This document shows positions 26,735 through 35,068 of a stretch of 64,000 nt of DNA, piece after piece. Both the position numbers and the translations under genes were made by a program. The notes under the pieces are model-generated. The model did not search any database. It was not told where the DNA came from and worked only from the letters and a program-made list of their open reading frames with translations. Origin of the DNA: Capillimicrobium parvum. Lineage in GTDB: Bacteria > Actinomycetota > Thermoleophilia > Solirubrobacterales > Solirubrobacteraceae. The stretch lies in assembly GCF_021172045.1 (NCBI RefSeq), contig NZ_CP087164.1, positions 4,216,001 to 4,280,000 on the forward strand. Direction: 5' to 3'. The stretch's first letter is position 1. Every line of letters starts with the position of its first letter.

Positions 26735-27178
26735 ATGTACCAGTTCAGCCGCGCGATCTATCGCGAGCTCGCTCCGTACATCCGAAGCGAGTCGCCAAAC
26801 CACGGAGCCGATCCTGCCGCCCATGCGGCGGTTCTGCGCTCGTGCGAGGCGACGCTGGAGCGGCTTGCCACGGACCGGCACTACTTCGCCCGGCCGGCAC
26901 GCACCCTGTTCAACGACATCCGGATCTACTTCCCGATGAGCGAGCAGGCCCATGTGTGCCAGACCGTGCGGCGGATCCTCGGCATCGCCGAGGAGTGGCT
27001 GGATCAACAGCCGCGTCAGGGCGTGGACATCCACGGCAACCCGCTGCAGTGCCGCGCGACGACGCGCAAGGGCACCGCCTGCCAGCGGATGCCGCTGCCC
27101 CACAACGGCTACTGCCCCTCTCACCAGCATCTCGCGGAGACGGAGGAGGCCCGCGAGGCGGCGCTCGCCGCCGCGTAG
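26735..27178 (+). CDS. hypothetical protein with C-terminal Cys/His metal-binding motif
   Basis: 147 residues. The first 100 are helical and polar (MYQFSRAIYRELAPYI ... YFPMSEQAHVCQTVRRIL), without a domain I can name. The C-terminus has CRATTRKGTACQRMPLPHNGYCPSHQH, a C-x9-C-x10-C-x2-H pattern like the small DUF5763-type zinc modules found in phage and plasmid proteins. The ribosome site (GAGAGAGG) is good. Function unknown; it is a single-gene unit between nadB and the hydantoinase operon. Confidence 0.75.
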   Translation: MYQFSRAIYRELAPYIRSESPNHGADPAAHAAVLRSCEATLERLATDRHYFARPARTLFNDIRIYFPMSEQAHVCQTVRRILGIAEEWLDQQPRQGVDIHGNPLQCRATTRKGTACQRMPLPHNGYCPSHQHLAETEEAREAALAAA

Positions 27179-27196
27179 CGCCGGGCTCCGGCAGCC

Positions 27197-27228
27197 GGCG
27201 CGACCCTCCGCCGGGGTAGGGTCGCGCC
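27197..27228. promoter_or_regulatory. 11-bp perfect inverted repeat abutting the hyuA start codon
   Basis: Arms 27197-27207 (GGCGCGACCCT) and 27218-27228 (AGGGTCGCGCC) with a 10-base loop. The right arm ends at the base before the GTG of hyuA. It could terminate the preceding gene, act as an operator, or fold in the mRNA and block ribosome access. Confidence 0.6.
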
Positions 27229-29178
27229 GTGCTGCTCGGGGTCGACGTCGGAGGAACGTTCACCGACGCGGTCCTTGCCGTCGACGGGCGGCTGGTGACC
27301 GCGAAGGCGCCGACGACCCCTCGCGACCAGTCGGAGGGCGTCATGGCCGCCGTGGCCACGGCCCTCGAGCGCGCCGGGGCGCAGGCGCCCCAGGTCGAGG
27401 CGTTCGCCCACGGCATGACCGTCGCGACGAACGCCCTGCTCGAGGGCCGGGGCGCGCGCACGGCGCTGCTCGCCACCGAGGGCTTCACGGACATCGTCGC
27501 GCTCGGCCGCCAGGCGCGCGCCGACCTCTACCGGCTCTGCGCCCAGCGGCCCGCGCCGCTGACGCCGCCGGAGCGGCGGATCGGCGTCCCCGAGCGCATG
27601 ACGCCCGACGGCCCGCTGCGCGCTCTCGGCGACGACGGCATCGAACGGGTCCTCGATCGCCTCGACGAGTGCGAGCCCGAGGCGATCGCCGTCGTCCTGC
27701 TGCACGCCTACGCGCATCCCGAGCACGAGCTCGCCCTGGCCGAGGCGATCGAGCGCCGCCGGCCCGGGACGCACGTCTCGCTGTCCCACGACGTCGTCGG
27801 CACCTTCCGCGAGTACGAGCGCGCCGCGACCACCGAGGTCGACGCCGCGCTGTCGCCGCTGCTCGGCGCCTACCTGCGCGCGCTGGCCGGCCGGGCGCGG
27901 CAGGCCGGCCTGCCGCAGCCGCAGATCATGCAGTCCAGCGGCGGCCTGGCCACCCTCGAGCTCGCGGCCGCTCACGCCGCGCTCGCCGTGCTCTCCGGGC
28001 CGGCGGGCGGCGCGGCCGCCGCCTCGCTCATCGCCGCCCAGACCGGCATCGAGGACCTCCTCTGCTTCGACATGGGCGGCACCTCCTGCGACGTGTGCGT
28101 CGTCGACTCAGGCGCCGTGCGCGAGACCGCCAGCCGTGAGGTGGGCGGCCGTCCCCTGGCGCTGCCGATGGTCGACATCCACACCGTGGGCGCGGGCGGC
28201 GGCTCGATCGCCTGGCGCGATCCGGGCGGGGCTCTGCGCGTGGGACCCCAGTCAGCGGGCGCCGATCCCGGTCCCGCCTGCTACGGCCACGGCGGCACGG
28301 AGCCGACCGTCACGGACGCCAACCTGCTGCTCGGCCGCCTCGACCCGGACTCCGAGCTGGCCGGCGGGGTGGCGCTGGACCGCGGCGCCGCCGAGCGCGC
28401 CATCGCAGGGCTGGCGGCGGCGCTCGACCTCGACCCGATCGCCTGCGCCGAGGGCATCGTCCGCGTCGCCGACGTCGAGATGGTCCGCGCGCTGCGGGTC
28501 ATGACGGTGCAGCGCGGCGTGGACCCGCGCCGCTATGCGCTGCTGGCCTTCGGCGGCGCCGGCGGCCTGCATGCCGCCGCCATCGCCGACGAGCTCGGCA
28601 TCGACCGCCTCGTCGTCCCCCGCGCGTCCGGCGTGTTGAGCGCGCTGGGCCTCGCGGTCGCCCCCCGCCGCGCCGACGCCCGCCGCAGCGTCCTGCTTGC
28701 CGGCGACAAGCTGACTGCCGAGGCGATCGGCCGCGTCGCCGAGGAGCTCGGCCGCGATCTGCCCGGCGAGCACCGCGTCACCCTCGAACTGCGCTACGCC
28801 GGCCAGTCCTTCGAGCTCGGCGTGCCCTGGGAGGGCGACGTGCGCGAGGCGTTCGCCGCGCAGCACGAGGAGCGCTACGGCTACCGCGACCCGGAGGGCG
28901 TCGTGGAGCTCGTCACGGTCCAGGTCTCGGCCATCGAACCCGGCCCGGACGTGACGCTGGCGCCGGCGGGTGAGGCGACGAGCCAGCCCGGCGGCGAGCG
29001 CGAGGTCGTGATCGCGGGTGAGCCCGTGCGGGCGACGATCTGGCGCGGAGAGCTGGCCGCCGGCACGCGCATCGCGGGGCCCGCCGTCTGGCAGGGGCCC
29101 GAGGCGACACTGCTCGTCGCGCCGGGCTGGTCGGGCGCCGTCGACGGCACGGGGACGGTGGTCCTTGGACGCGATTGA
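27229..29178 (+). CDS. hyuA: hydantoinase/oxoprolinase family protein, HyuA-type subunit
   Basis: 649 residues of the ASKHA-fold ATP-dependent hydantoinase/5-oxoprolinase A subunit: GVDVGGTFTDAV at the N-terminus, the second nucleotide loop DMGGTSCDVCVV, then HTVGAGGGSIAW and GPQSAGADPGPACYG. With HyuB it opens a cyclic amide (N-methylhydantoin, 5-oxoproline or similar) or carboxylates a ketone, as in acetone carboxylase relatives. The exact substrate is not visible. Start GTG, no Shine-Dalgarno, hairpin immediately upstream. Its end overlaps hyuB by 14 bp. Confidence 0.88.
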   Translation: MLLGVDVGGTFTDAVLAVDGRLVTAKAPTTPRDQSEGVMAAVATALERAGAQAPQVEAFAHGMTVATNALLEGRGARTALLATEGFTDIVALGRQARADLYRLCAQRPAPLTPPERRIGVPERMTPDGPLRALGDDGIERVLDRLDECEPEAIAVVLLHAYAHPEHELALAEAIERRRPGTHVSLSHDVVGTFREYERAATTEVDAALSPLLGAYLRALAGRARQAGLPQPQIMQSSGGLATLELAAAHAALAVLSGPAGGAAAASLIAAQTGIEDLLCFDMGGTSCDVCVVDSGAVRETASREVGGRPLALPMVDIHTVGAGGGSIAWRDPGGALRVGPQSAGADPGPACYGHGGTEPTVTDANLLLGRLDPDSELAGGVALDRGAAERAIAGLAAALDLDPIACAEGIVRVADVEMVRALRVMTVQRGVDPRRYALLAFGGAGGLHAAAIADELGIDRLVVPRASGVLSALGLAVAPRRADARRSVLLAGDKLTAEAIGRVAEELGRDLPGEHRVTLELRYAGQSFELGVPWEGDVREAFAAQHEERYGYRDPEGVVELVTVQVSAIEPGPDVTLAPAGEATSQPGGEREVVIAGEPVRATIWRGELAAGTRIAGPAVWQGPEATLLVAPGWSGAVDGTGTVVLGRD

Positions 29179-30643
29179 GCTGCAGGTCGTCACGGGCGCG
29201 CTGCACGCCGCCTGCGAGGAGATGGGCGCCCTGCTCATCCGCAGCGCGCACTCCTCGAACATCAAGGAGCGCCGCGACGCCTCGACCGGGCTGTTCGACG
29301 ATCGCGGTGAGATGGTCATGCAGGCCGAGCACATCCCGGTCCACCTGGGGGCGATGCCGGAGGCCGTGGCCGCGGTCCTGCGCGAGCGCCACCGGCCCGG
29401 CGTCTCGTGGGTGCTCAACGACCCGTACCGGGGCGGCACGCACCTCCCCGACATCACGGTGATCACGCCGATCTTCGCGGGGGAGGATCTCCTCGGGTTC
29501 GCCGCGTCGCGCGCGCACCACGCCGACGTGGGCGGCCGGATCCCGGGCTCGATGCCCGCGGACTCGCGCACGCTCGACGAGGAGGGCGTCGTCATCGCCC
29601 CGCGGGTGCTCGACGCGGCGGCGATCGACGAGCTCGCCGCGCAGATGCGCCAGCCCGCCGAGCGCCGCGCGGACCTGCGCGCCCAGCTGGCGGCCAACCG
29701 CATCGGGTGCCGGCGGGTCGCGGAGCTGGCCCGGCGCACCGGGCGCGACGGCCTGCGCGAGGCGCTGCACGCCGTGCTCGACTACGCCGAGCGCCGCACG
29801 CGCGCCTGCCTCGCCGACCTGCCCGACGGCACGCGCACGGCGGCCGACGTCCTCGAGGCGCCCGACGGCGACCTCGTCCTGCGGGTCGCCGCGACGGTCT
29901 CCGGCGACGAGCTCGTCCTCGACTTCTCCGGCAGCGCTGACCAATACCCCGGCAACCTCAACTGCCCGCTGGCCGTGACGAAGTCCGCCTGCCTGTTCGC
30001 GGTGCGCGTGCTCACCGATCCCGACATCCCGGCCAGCGCGGGCGTGCAGCGGGCGATCACGGTCCGCGCCCGGGAGGGGTCGATCCTCAACGCCCGCCCG
30101 CCCGCCGCGGTGGTCGGCGGCAACACCGAGACGTCCAGCCGCGTCGCCGATCTCGTCCTGCGCGCCTTCGGCCGTGCGTGCGGGCAGGGCACGATGAACA
30201 ACCTCACGCTCGGCAACGACCGCTTCACGTACTACGAGACGCTCGGCGGCGGCCAGGGCGCGTGCCCCGACGCGGACGGCCCGTCCGGCGTGCACGTGGC
30301 GATGTCGAACACGCTCAACACGCCCGTCGAGGCGCTCGAGCGCAGCTTCCCCCTGCGCGTCACCCGCTACGAACTGCGCCGCGGGACCGGCGGCGCGGGC
30401 GCGCATCGCGGCGGCGACGGCGTCGTGCGCGAGATCGAAGCGCTCGAGGAGGTCACGTACTCGCTGATCACCGAGCGCCGGCGCCACGGCCCCCCGGGCG
30501 CCGCGGGCGGCGCCGACGGGGCGCCGGGCCGCAACGTCGTCGCGGGCGAGGAGGCCGGCTCGAAGACGATGGGGACGCTGCGCGCCGGCGAGTCGCTGCG
30601 CATCGAGACCCCGGGCGGCGGCGGGCACGGCCCCGTGGGATGA
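29165..30643 (+). CDS. hyuB: hydantoinase B/oxoprolinase family protein, HyuB-type subunit
   Basis: 492 residues. Family marks: ELQVVTGALHAACEEMG, RSAHSSNIKERRDASTGLFD, LNDPYRGGTHLPDITVI with the metal site region, ASRAHHADVGGRIPGSMP, GGNTETSSRVADLVLRAFG and the glycine-rich C-terminus ETPGGGGHGP. The start is TTG at 29165, inside the end of hyuA, since no ATG or GTG gives the conserved N-terminus. Works as a complex with HyuA. Confidence 0.87.
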   Translation: MDAIELQVVTGALHAACEEMGALLIRSAHSSNIKERRDASTGLFDDRGEMVMQAEHIPVHLGAMPEAVAAVLRERHRPGVSWVLNDPYRGGTHLPDITVITPIFAGEDLLGFAASRAHHADVGGRIPGSMPADSRTLDEEGVVIAPRVLDAAAIDELAAQMRQPAERRADLRAQLAANRIGCRRVAELARRTGRDGLREALHAVLDYAERRTRACLADLPDGTRTAADVLEAPDGDLVLRVAATVSGDELVLDFSGSADQYPGNLNCPLAVTKSACLFAVRVLTDPDIPASAGVQRAITVRAREGSILNARPPAAVVGGNTETSSRVADLVLRAFGRACGQGTMNNLTLGNDRFTYYETLGGGQGACPDADGPSGVHVAMSNTLNTPVEALERSFPLRVTRYELRRGTGGAGAHRGGDGVVREIEALEEVTYSLITERRRHGPPGAAGGADGAPGRNVVAGEEAGSKTMGTLRAGESLRIETPGGGGHGPVG

Positions 30644-31494
30644 TGCCCGCGATGCGGGTGGGGTTCTGCGGACTGGGCCTGATGGGATCGCTGATGGCGG
30701 CGCAGCTGGCGCGCGCCGGCCACGAGCTCGCGGTGTGGAACCGGACGCGCTCGAAGGCCGAGGCGTTCGTCGCCGAGCACGGCGGGCGCGTGGCCGATTC
30801 GCCGGCCGGAGCGGCCGAGGGCGCCGACGCGGTCATCACCATGCTCGTCGACGGCGAGCAGGTCGCCACCGCGCTGGAGGGCATCGACGAGCCGCTGTGC
30901 ATCGACATGTCGACGATCGGGCCCGCCGCCGCGCGTGACCTGGGGCGCCGCCGGCGCTTCCTCGACGCTCCGGTCAGCGGCTCGACGCCGGGCGCGCGCG
31001 ACGGGACGTTGACGATCATGGTCGGCGGCGCCGCGGACGACGTCGAGGCCGCGATGCCGCTCTTCGAGGCGATGGGCAGGCTCATCGTCCACGTCGGCCC
31101 GGTCGGCCAGGGCCAGGCGATCAAGGTCATCACGAACGCGGTCGCCGCCGCCAACGCGGCGGCGCTCGCGCAGGCGCTCGTCGTCGGCGCCGCCGTCGAG
31201 GTCGACCTCGACAAGCTGGTGGACCTGCTCGGCGACACCGCGGCCGCCTCGACCATGGTGGCGCTGAAGGGGCGGCCCATGCTCGAGCATGACTGGACGC
31301 CGCTGTTCCGGCTCGATCAGATGCTCAAGGACGTCCGTCTGTGCCTCGACGGAGCGGCCTCTGCGGGCATCGACTTCCCTGCCGCGGAGGCCGCGCGTGA
31401 GGTGCTGGAACGCGGGGTAGACCGGGGTCTTGGCAACGCGGACTTCGCCGCGTTGCTGGAGGTCGTCGAGGCCCGCACCGGCCGCCGCCTCTAG
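30640..31494 (+). CDS. 3-hydroxyisobutyrate dehydrogenase-like NAD(P) oxidoreductase
   Basis: 284 residues of the beta-hydroxyacid dehydrogenase family: VGFCGLGLMGSLMAAQL dinucleotide fold, FLDAPVSGSTPGARDGTLTIMVGG substrate region, and the catalytic lysine in GQGQAIKVITNAV, followed by the all-helical domain. The ATG at 30640 overlaps the hyuB stop as ATGA; a further ATG at 30652 gives the bare fold. Members reduce or oxidise small hydroxy acids such as tartronate semialdehyde or 3-hydroxyisobutyrate. Coupling to hyuAB suggests it handles the opened product, which is an inference. Confidence 0.85.
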   Translation: MMPAMRVGFCGLGLMGSLMAAQLARAGHELAVWNRTRSKAEAFVAEHGGRVADSPAGAAEGADAVITMLVDGEQVATALEGIDEPLCIDMSTIGPAAARDLGRRRRFLDAPVSGSTPGARDGTLTIMVGGAADDVEAAMPLFEAMGRLIVHVGPVGQGQAIKVITNAVAAANAAALAQALVVGAAVEVDLDKLVDLLGDTAAASTMVALKGRPMLEHDWTPLFRLDQMLKDVRLCLDGAASAGIDFPAAEAAREVLERGVDRGLGNADFAALLEVVEARTGRRL

Positions 31495-31503
31495 CCCCCC
31501 AAA

Positions 31504-31525
31504 CCAAAGCGAGGATTTGGCTTTT
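31504..31525 (+). terminator. weak terminator-like hairpin
   Basis: CCAAA (31504-31508) pairs with TTTGG (31516-31520), followed by CTTTT, ten bases after the dehydrogenase stop. The stem is short. A possible promoter for the DUF1802 gene (CTGACG, 18 bases, TAGAAA) lies further right, before 31632. Confidence 0.3.
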
Positions 31526-31631
31526 GCCCGCATCTTTGCAACGATGCGACTGCGCTCCCGCGTCGCCGTCGCGCAGTTCGGACGGCCTGACGCGGGACTT
31601 TCTTCGTTCCTAGAAACCGAAACCCTTCCCT

Positions 31632-32261
31632 ATGCCAATTGCCTTCAAGGAGTGGGCGGTCACCGTCCGGGCGCTTGCCGAGGGCGAGCAGCTGGTGACC
31701 CTCCGCAAGGGCGGCATCCGCGAGTCCGGCAAGCACTTCCGGCTCGAGCATGACCGCTTCTTCCTCTACCCGACGTTCGACCACCAGCGCGGCGACCTCG
31801 TCCGCGCCTCCCACCAGCCCGAGCTGCGCCGCGCCCTCGAGGAGGGCGTCTGGCCCGACGGCGAGTGTCCGGAGGACTCCATCTGGTTCGACGGCGGCAT
31901 CGACCAACCCGACCGCGTGCGGATCCGGGCCTGGGCCGAGGTGGCGGGTCACTTCGCCATCGACGACCCGCGCTGCGTCGACGCCCTCTCGCCCTACTAC
32001 GTCTGGACGCCGGACTACGCGGAGAAGCGCCTTGCGTGGAAGCGCCGCCATCCACTGCACGTCCTGCTGCTGCGCACGTACCGCATCCCGCGTCCGGTGA
32101 CCGTCAAGGTCAAGGACGAGTACCTGGGCTGCCGATCGTGGCTGGAGCTGCAGCGCGACCTGCCATTCGAGGGGACGCCGGTCCTGTCCGACGACGAGTT
32201 CGAGCGCGCCTCCGAGGAGATCTGCGCGATCGTCGGCGGGCGGGAGCTGGCTCTCGCCTAG
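31632..32261 (+). CDS. DUF1802 family protein
   Basis: 209 residues with the DUF1802 pattern: AFKEWAVTVRALAEGEQLVTLRKGGI at the start (Lys/Glu/Trp invariant), then FRLEHDRFFLYPTFDHQ, YYVWTPDYAEKRLAWK and a C-terminal helix. DUF1802 proteins are widespread in cyanobacteria, archaea and actinobacteria and have no proven role. The leader has no Shine-Dalgarno. The DUF1152 frame begins about ten bases after its stop. Confidence 0.82.
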   Translation: MPIAFKEWAVTVRALAEGEQLVTLRKGGIRESGKHFRLEHDRFFLYPTFDHQRGDLVRASHQPELRRALEEGVWPDGECPEDSIWFDGGIDQPDRVRIRAWAEVAGHFAIDDPRCVDALSPYYVWTPDYAEKRLAWKRRHPLHVLLLRTYRIPRPVTVKVKDEYLGCRSWLELQRDLPFEGTPVLSDDEFERASEEICAIVGGRELALA

Positions 32262-32271
32262 CGGCGCGACC

Positions 32272-33195
32272 CTGAGCCTCGACCAGACGTTCAGGGACGC
32301 CTCGCGCGTCCTCTGCATCGGCATCGGCGGCGGCGGTGACGTCGTGGGCGCACTCGTCGTCGCCGACCTGGCCGAGCGCTTCGGCGCCTCGGCGGTGGTC
32401 GGAGGGCTGACCTGGGAGCGGCGGGTCGTGGACCCGCTGCCCGGGCCCCGCCGGCTCGACGAGATCACCGGCGCCGAGCCCCTGAACGACGCCGTCGCGC
32501 TCGCCTCGCCCGAGACGAGCGGCCCCGGCGGCTTCCGCTTCGCCGAGTCGCACCTGGCCGGCGTGCTCGGCGAGCGAACGGTCCTCGTCGATCCCCATCC
32601 CGGCCCCGCCGGGGTGGCGGCCGCCCTGGACGACGCGTGCGTGCAGCTCGGCTGCGATCTCGTCGCGCTCGTCGACGTGGGCGGCGACGTCCTCGCCCAC
32701 GGCCACGAGCCCGGGCTCGGGAGCCCGCTCGCGGACTCGCTGCTGCTGGCCGCGGCCGCCCACCTGCGCACGCCCACGACCGGCGCGGTCTGGGGCGCGG
32801 CCTGTGATGGCGAGCTCACCCTCGAGGAGGTCCTCGAGCGCCTCGCCGAGCTCGCCGCGGGCGGTGCGCTCACCGGGGTCTGGGGCACGCCGCCCGACCT
32901 CCTCGATCGCCTCGACGCGGCGGTCGCCGCGGTACCGACCGAGGCCAGCGCGCAGGCCGTCGCCTGCGCGCGCGGCGCCACGGGCCCCGCGCCGATCCGC
33001 GACGGGCGCCGCACGGTGCCGCGCAGTCCCGTCGGCGCGCTGACCTTCATCTTCGACCCGCAGCGCGCGCTCGAGGTCGCGGTGCCGATGGCCGCCGCCC
33101 TCCTGGACGCCGCCTCGCTGGAGGACGCCGAGTCGATCCTCGCCGCGCGGGGCATCCGCACCGAGCTCGCGTACGAGCGACGGGCCGCTTCGTAG
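32272..33195 (+). CDS. DUF1152 family protein, probably CTG-started
   Basis: The family's N-terminal signature CIGIGGGGDVVGALVVADLAERFG is encoded, but its first half lies upstream of the first ATG/GTG/TTG in frame (GTG at 32344, inside the motif). The only plausible initiator that keeps the Gly-rich loop is CTG at 32272, giving 307 residues beginning SLDQTFRDASRV after Met. Further marks: VDPHPGPAGVAAALDDACVQLGCDLVALVDVGGDVL. The glycine loop resembles a nucleotide- or phosphate-binding loop. Role unknown. DUF1802 directly precedes it, suggesting coupled translation. Confidence 0.75.
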   Translation: MSLDQTFRDASRVLCIGIGGGGDVVGALVVADLAERFGASAVVGGLTWERRVVDPLPGPRRLDEITGAEPLNDAVALASPETSGPGGFRFAESHLAGVLGERTVLVDPHPGPAGVAAALDDACVQLGCDLVALVDVGGDVLAHGHEPGLGSPLADSLLLAAAAHLRTPTTGAVWGAACDGELTLEEVLERLAELAAGGALTGVWGTPPDLLDRLDAAVAAVPTEASAQAVACARGATGPAPIRDGRRTVPRSPVGALTFIFDPQRALEVAVPMAAALLDAASLEDAESILAARGIRTELAYERRAAS

Positions 33196-33247
33196 AAGCT
33201 CGGGCGCGGCGTGGAGGTCGCGGCGCGCGGTCGGCGAAGATGCCCGG

Positions 33248-34006
33248 GTGAGCTCGTGGGTGGAGACGGAGTCGGCGCACTTCGTCGCCCGGCACGCCGA
33301 GGAGGATGCCGAGCACGCGGCCGCCGTCCTCGAGCAGCTCGAGGAGGTCCGCGAGCGCGCCGCCTCCCTCCTGCCCTCGGTGCCCGACGAGGTCGCCGTC
33401 GTCCTGCACCGCTCCGAGGCCGAGCTGATCCTGGCGCGCCCTGCGCTGCCGGTGCGCCGGCTGCGGACCGCGCCCGCGTCGCGCCGCTACATCGCCGGGG
33501 GCCTGTCGGGCTTCGACATCCACGTGCTGGCGCCGCCGCTGCTCGAGGCGCGGGCCAGCGGCGTCCCGGAGTCGCGGGCGATGCTCCTGCGCACGCCGGC
33601 CGCCCTGTACGCGCGCCTGGCAGTGGGGGCCGCCAACCCGCGCCTGCCGCCCCCGGCCCGCATCGGCGCACTCGTACGCGCGCGGCGCTGGGCGTGGCTG
33701 TACCTCGGCGCGGGGCCGTGGCTCTCCGGGCAGACGGCGCTCGCCCGGCCCGCGATCGCGCGCCGGCTGCGCGAGGGCCCGCGCCCGGCGTTCCCGCCCG
33801 AGCGCCGCGACGCGGAGCTGCTCGGCGGCACCGTCGTCGACCTGCTCGCCCGCGAGGAGGGCGAGCGCGCGGCGATCCGCCTGGCGCTCGAGCTCGAGCC
33901 CCGGGGCCCGCGCGACGGGCTCGTGCGGGCGTTCGGCGGCCGCAGGATCGACCACACCGAGGACGCCTGGCGCGCGCACCTCGCACGGCTGGCCGAAGCA
34001 GGCTGA
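33248..34006 (+). CDS. hypothetical protein, possibly degenerate zincin-like fold
   Basis: 252 residues from GTG 33248. The N-terminus (WVETESAHFVARHA followed by a long helix) resembles the opening of MA-clan peptidase-like proteins that begin with a sentence such as 'F-x-h-x-y'. At the point where an HExxH helix would be expected the sequence reads SRAMLLRTPAALYARL, with no zinc ligands. If related, it is catalytically dead. Arg-rich throughout, no membrane segment. Unrecognised otherwise. Confidence 0.6.
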   Translation: MSSWVETESAHFVARHAEEDAEHAAAVLEQLEEVRERAASLLPSVPDEVAVVLHRSEAELILARPALPVRRLRTAPASRRYIAGGLSGFDIHVLAPPLLEARASGVPESRAMLLRTPAALYARLAVGAANPRLPPPARIGALVRARRWAWLYLGAGPWLSGQTALARPAIARRLREGPRPAFPPERRDAELLGGTVVDLLAREEGERAAIRLALELEPRGPRDGLVRAFGGRRIDHTEDAWRAHLARLAEAG

Positions 34007-34102
34007 ACGCCGAGCGTCGATGCGGTGGCGGGCGGTGGGGATGGCCGAATCTGCCCGATACTCGTCCTTGCTGCCAAGCTCCGCACCCGCCACGATGGGT
34101 CC

Positions 34103-35050
34103 ATGCTCCGCCGCGTCGTCATCGTCGCCCTGCCCGGCGTGCAACCGCTCGACGTCACCGGTCCCGCCGAGGTGCTCGCCTACGCCGAGCGCATGTCCCC
34201 GGGCGCGTACGCGATCGAGGTCGTCTCGCCCGGCGGCGCGGCGCTGGACACCGGTTCCGGCTACGCGCTGGCCCCCGCCGGAGCGCTCGAGGACGTCCGC
34301 GGCCCGCTCGACACGCTGATCGTCGCCGGCGGCGCGGGCGCCCGCCACGCCGCGCCCGCCGTCGTCGAGCAGGTTCGGCGCCTCGCCGCGCGCACGCGCC
34401 GCATGGCCTCGGTCTGCACCGGCGCGTTCGTGCTCGCGGAGGCGGGCCTGCTCGACGGCCGCCGCGCCACCACCCACTGGGCCCACTGCGACGACCTGCG
34501 CCGCCGCCGGCCGGCCGTCCACGTCGACCCCGACCCGATCTTCGTCTTCGACGGGCCCGTCCGCACGTCGGCGGGCGTCACCGCGGGCATGGACCTCTCG
34601 CTCGCGCTCGTCGAGGAGGACCTCGGCGCGCCCGTCTCGCTCGCGGTCGCGCGCGTGCTCGTGCTGTTCGTCAAGCGTCCCGGCGGCCAGTCGCAGTTCA
34701 GCGCCCAACTCGCCGCCCAGTCGGCCGACCGCGCGCCGCTGCGCGAGTTGCAGGCGTGGATGGCCGACCACCTCGACGCCGACCTGTCGGTTCCCGCGCT
34801 GGCGCAGCGGACGTCGATGAGCGAGCGCAACTTCGCCCGCGCCTTCAAGCGCGAGGCCGGGATGACCCCGGCCGCGTACGTCGAGGCGCTGCGCGTCGAG
34901 CGCGCGCGCCTGACGCTCGAGTCGACCGCGGCGCCGGTCGAGGCCGTCGCCCGCCAGTGCGGGTTCGGCACCGTCGAGACGCTGCGCCGCGCGTTCGCCC
35001 GGCGGCTCGGCGTGTCCCCCGCCGCCTACCGCAGCCGCTTCGCGGCCTGA
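34103..35050 (+). CDS. GlxA-family AraC-type transcriptional regulator
   Basis: 315 residues: an N-terminal DJ-1/PfpI-like domain (about 1-180; VVIVALPGVQPLDVTGPAEVL, and ASVCTGAFVLAEAGLLDGRRATTHW with the nucleophile-elbow cysteine) and a C-terminal AraC double helix-turn-helix (about 215-313; LAQRTSMSERNFARAFKREAGMTPAAYVEALR, then FGTVETLRRAFARRLGVSPAAYR). GlxA-type regulators commonly control an adjacent PfpI-like gene, which is exactly what follows 18 bases later. The ligand is unknown. Confidence 0.88.
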   Translation: MLRRVVIVALPGVQPLDVTGPAEVLAYAERMSPGAYAIEVVSPGGAALDTGSGYALAPAGALEDVRGPLDTLIVAGGAGARHAAPAVVEQVRRLAARTRRMASVCTGAFVLAEAGLLDGRRATTHWAHCDDLRRRRPAVHVDPDPIFVFDGPVRTSAGVTAGMDLSLALVEEDLGAPVSLAVARVLVLFVKRPGGQSQFSAQLAAQSADRAPLRELQAWMADHLDADLSVPALAQRTSMSERNFARAFKREAGMTPAAYVEALRVERARLTLESTAAPVEAVARQCGFGTVETLRRAFARRLGVSPAAYRSRFAA

Positions 35051-35068
35051 CCGAAGGAGCCGTTCGCC

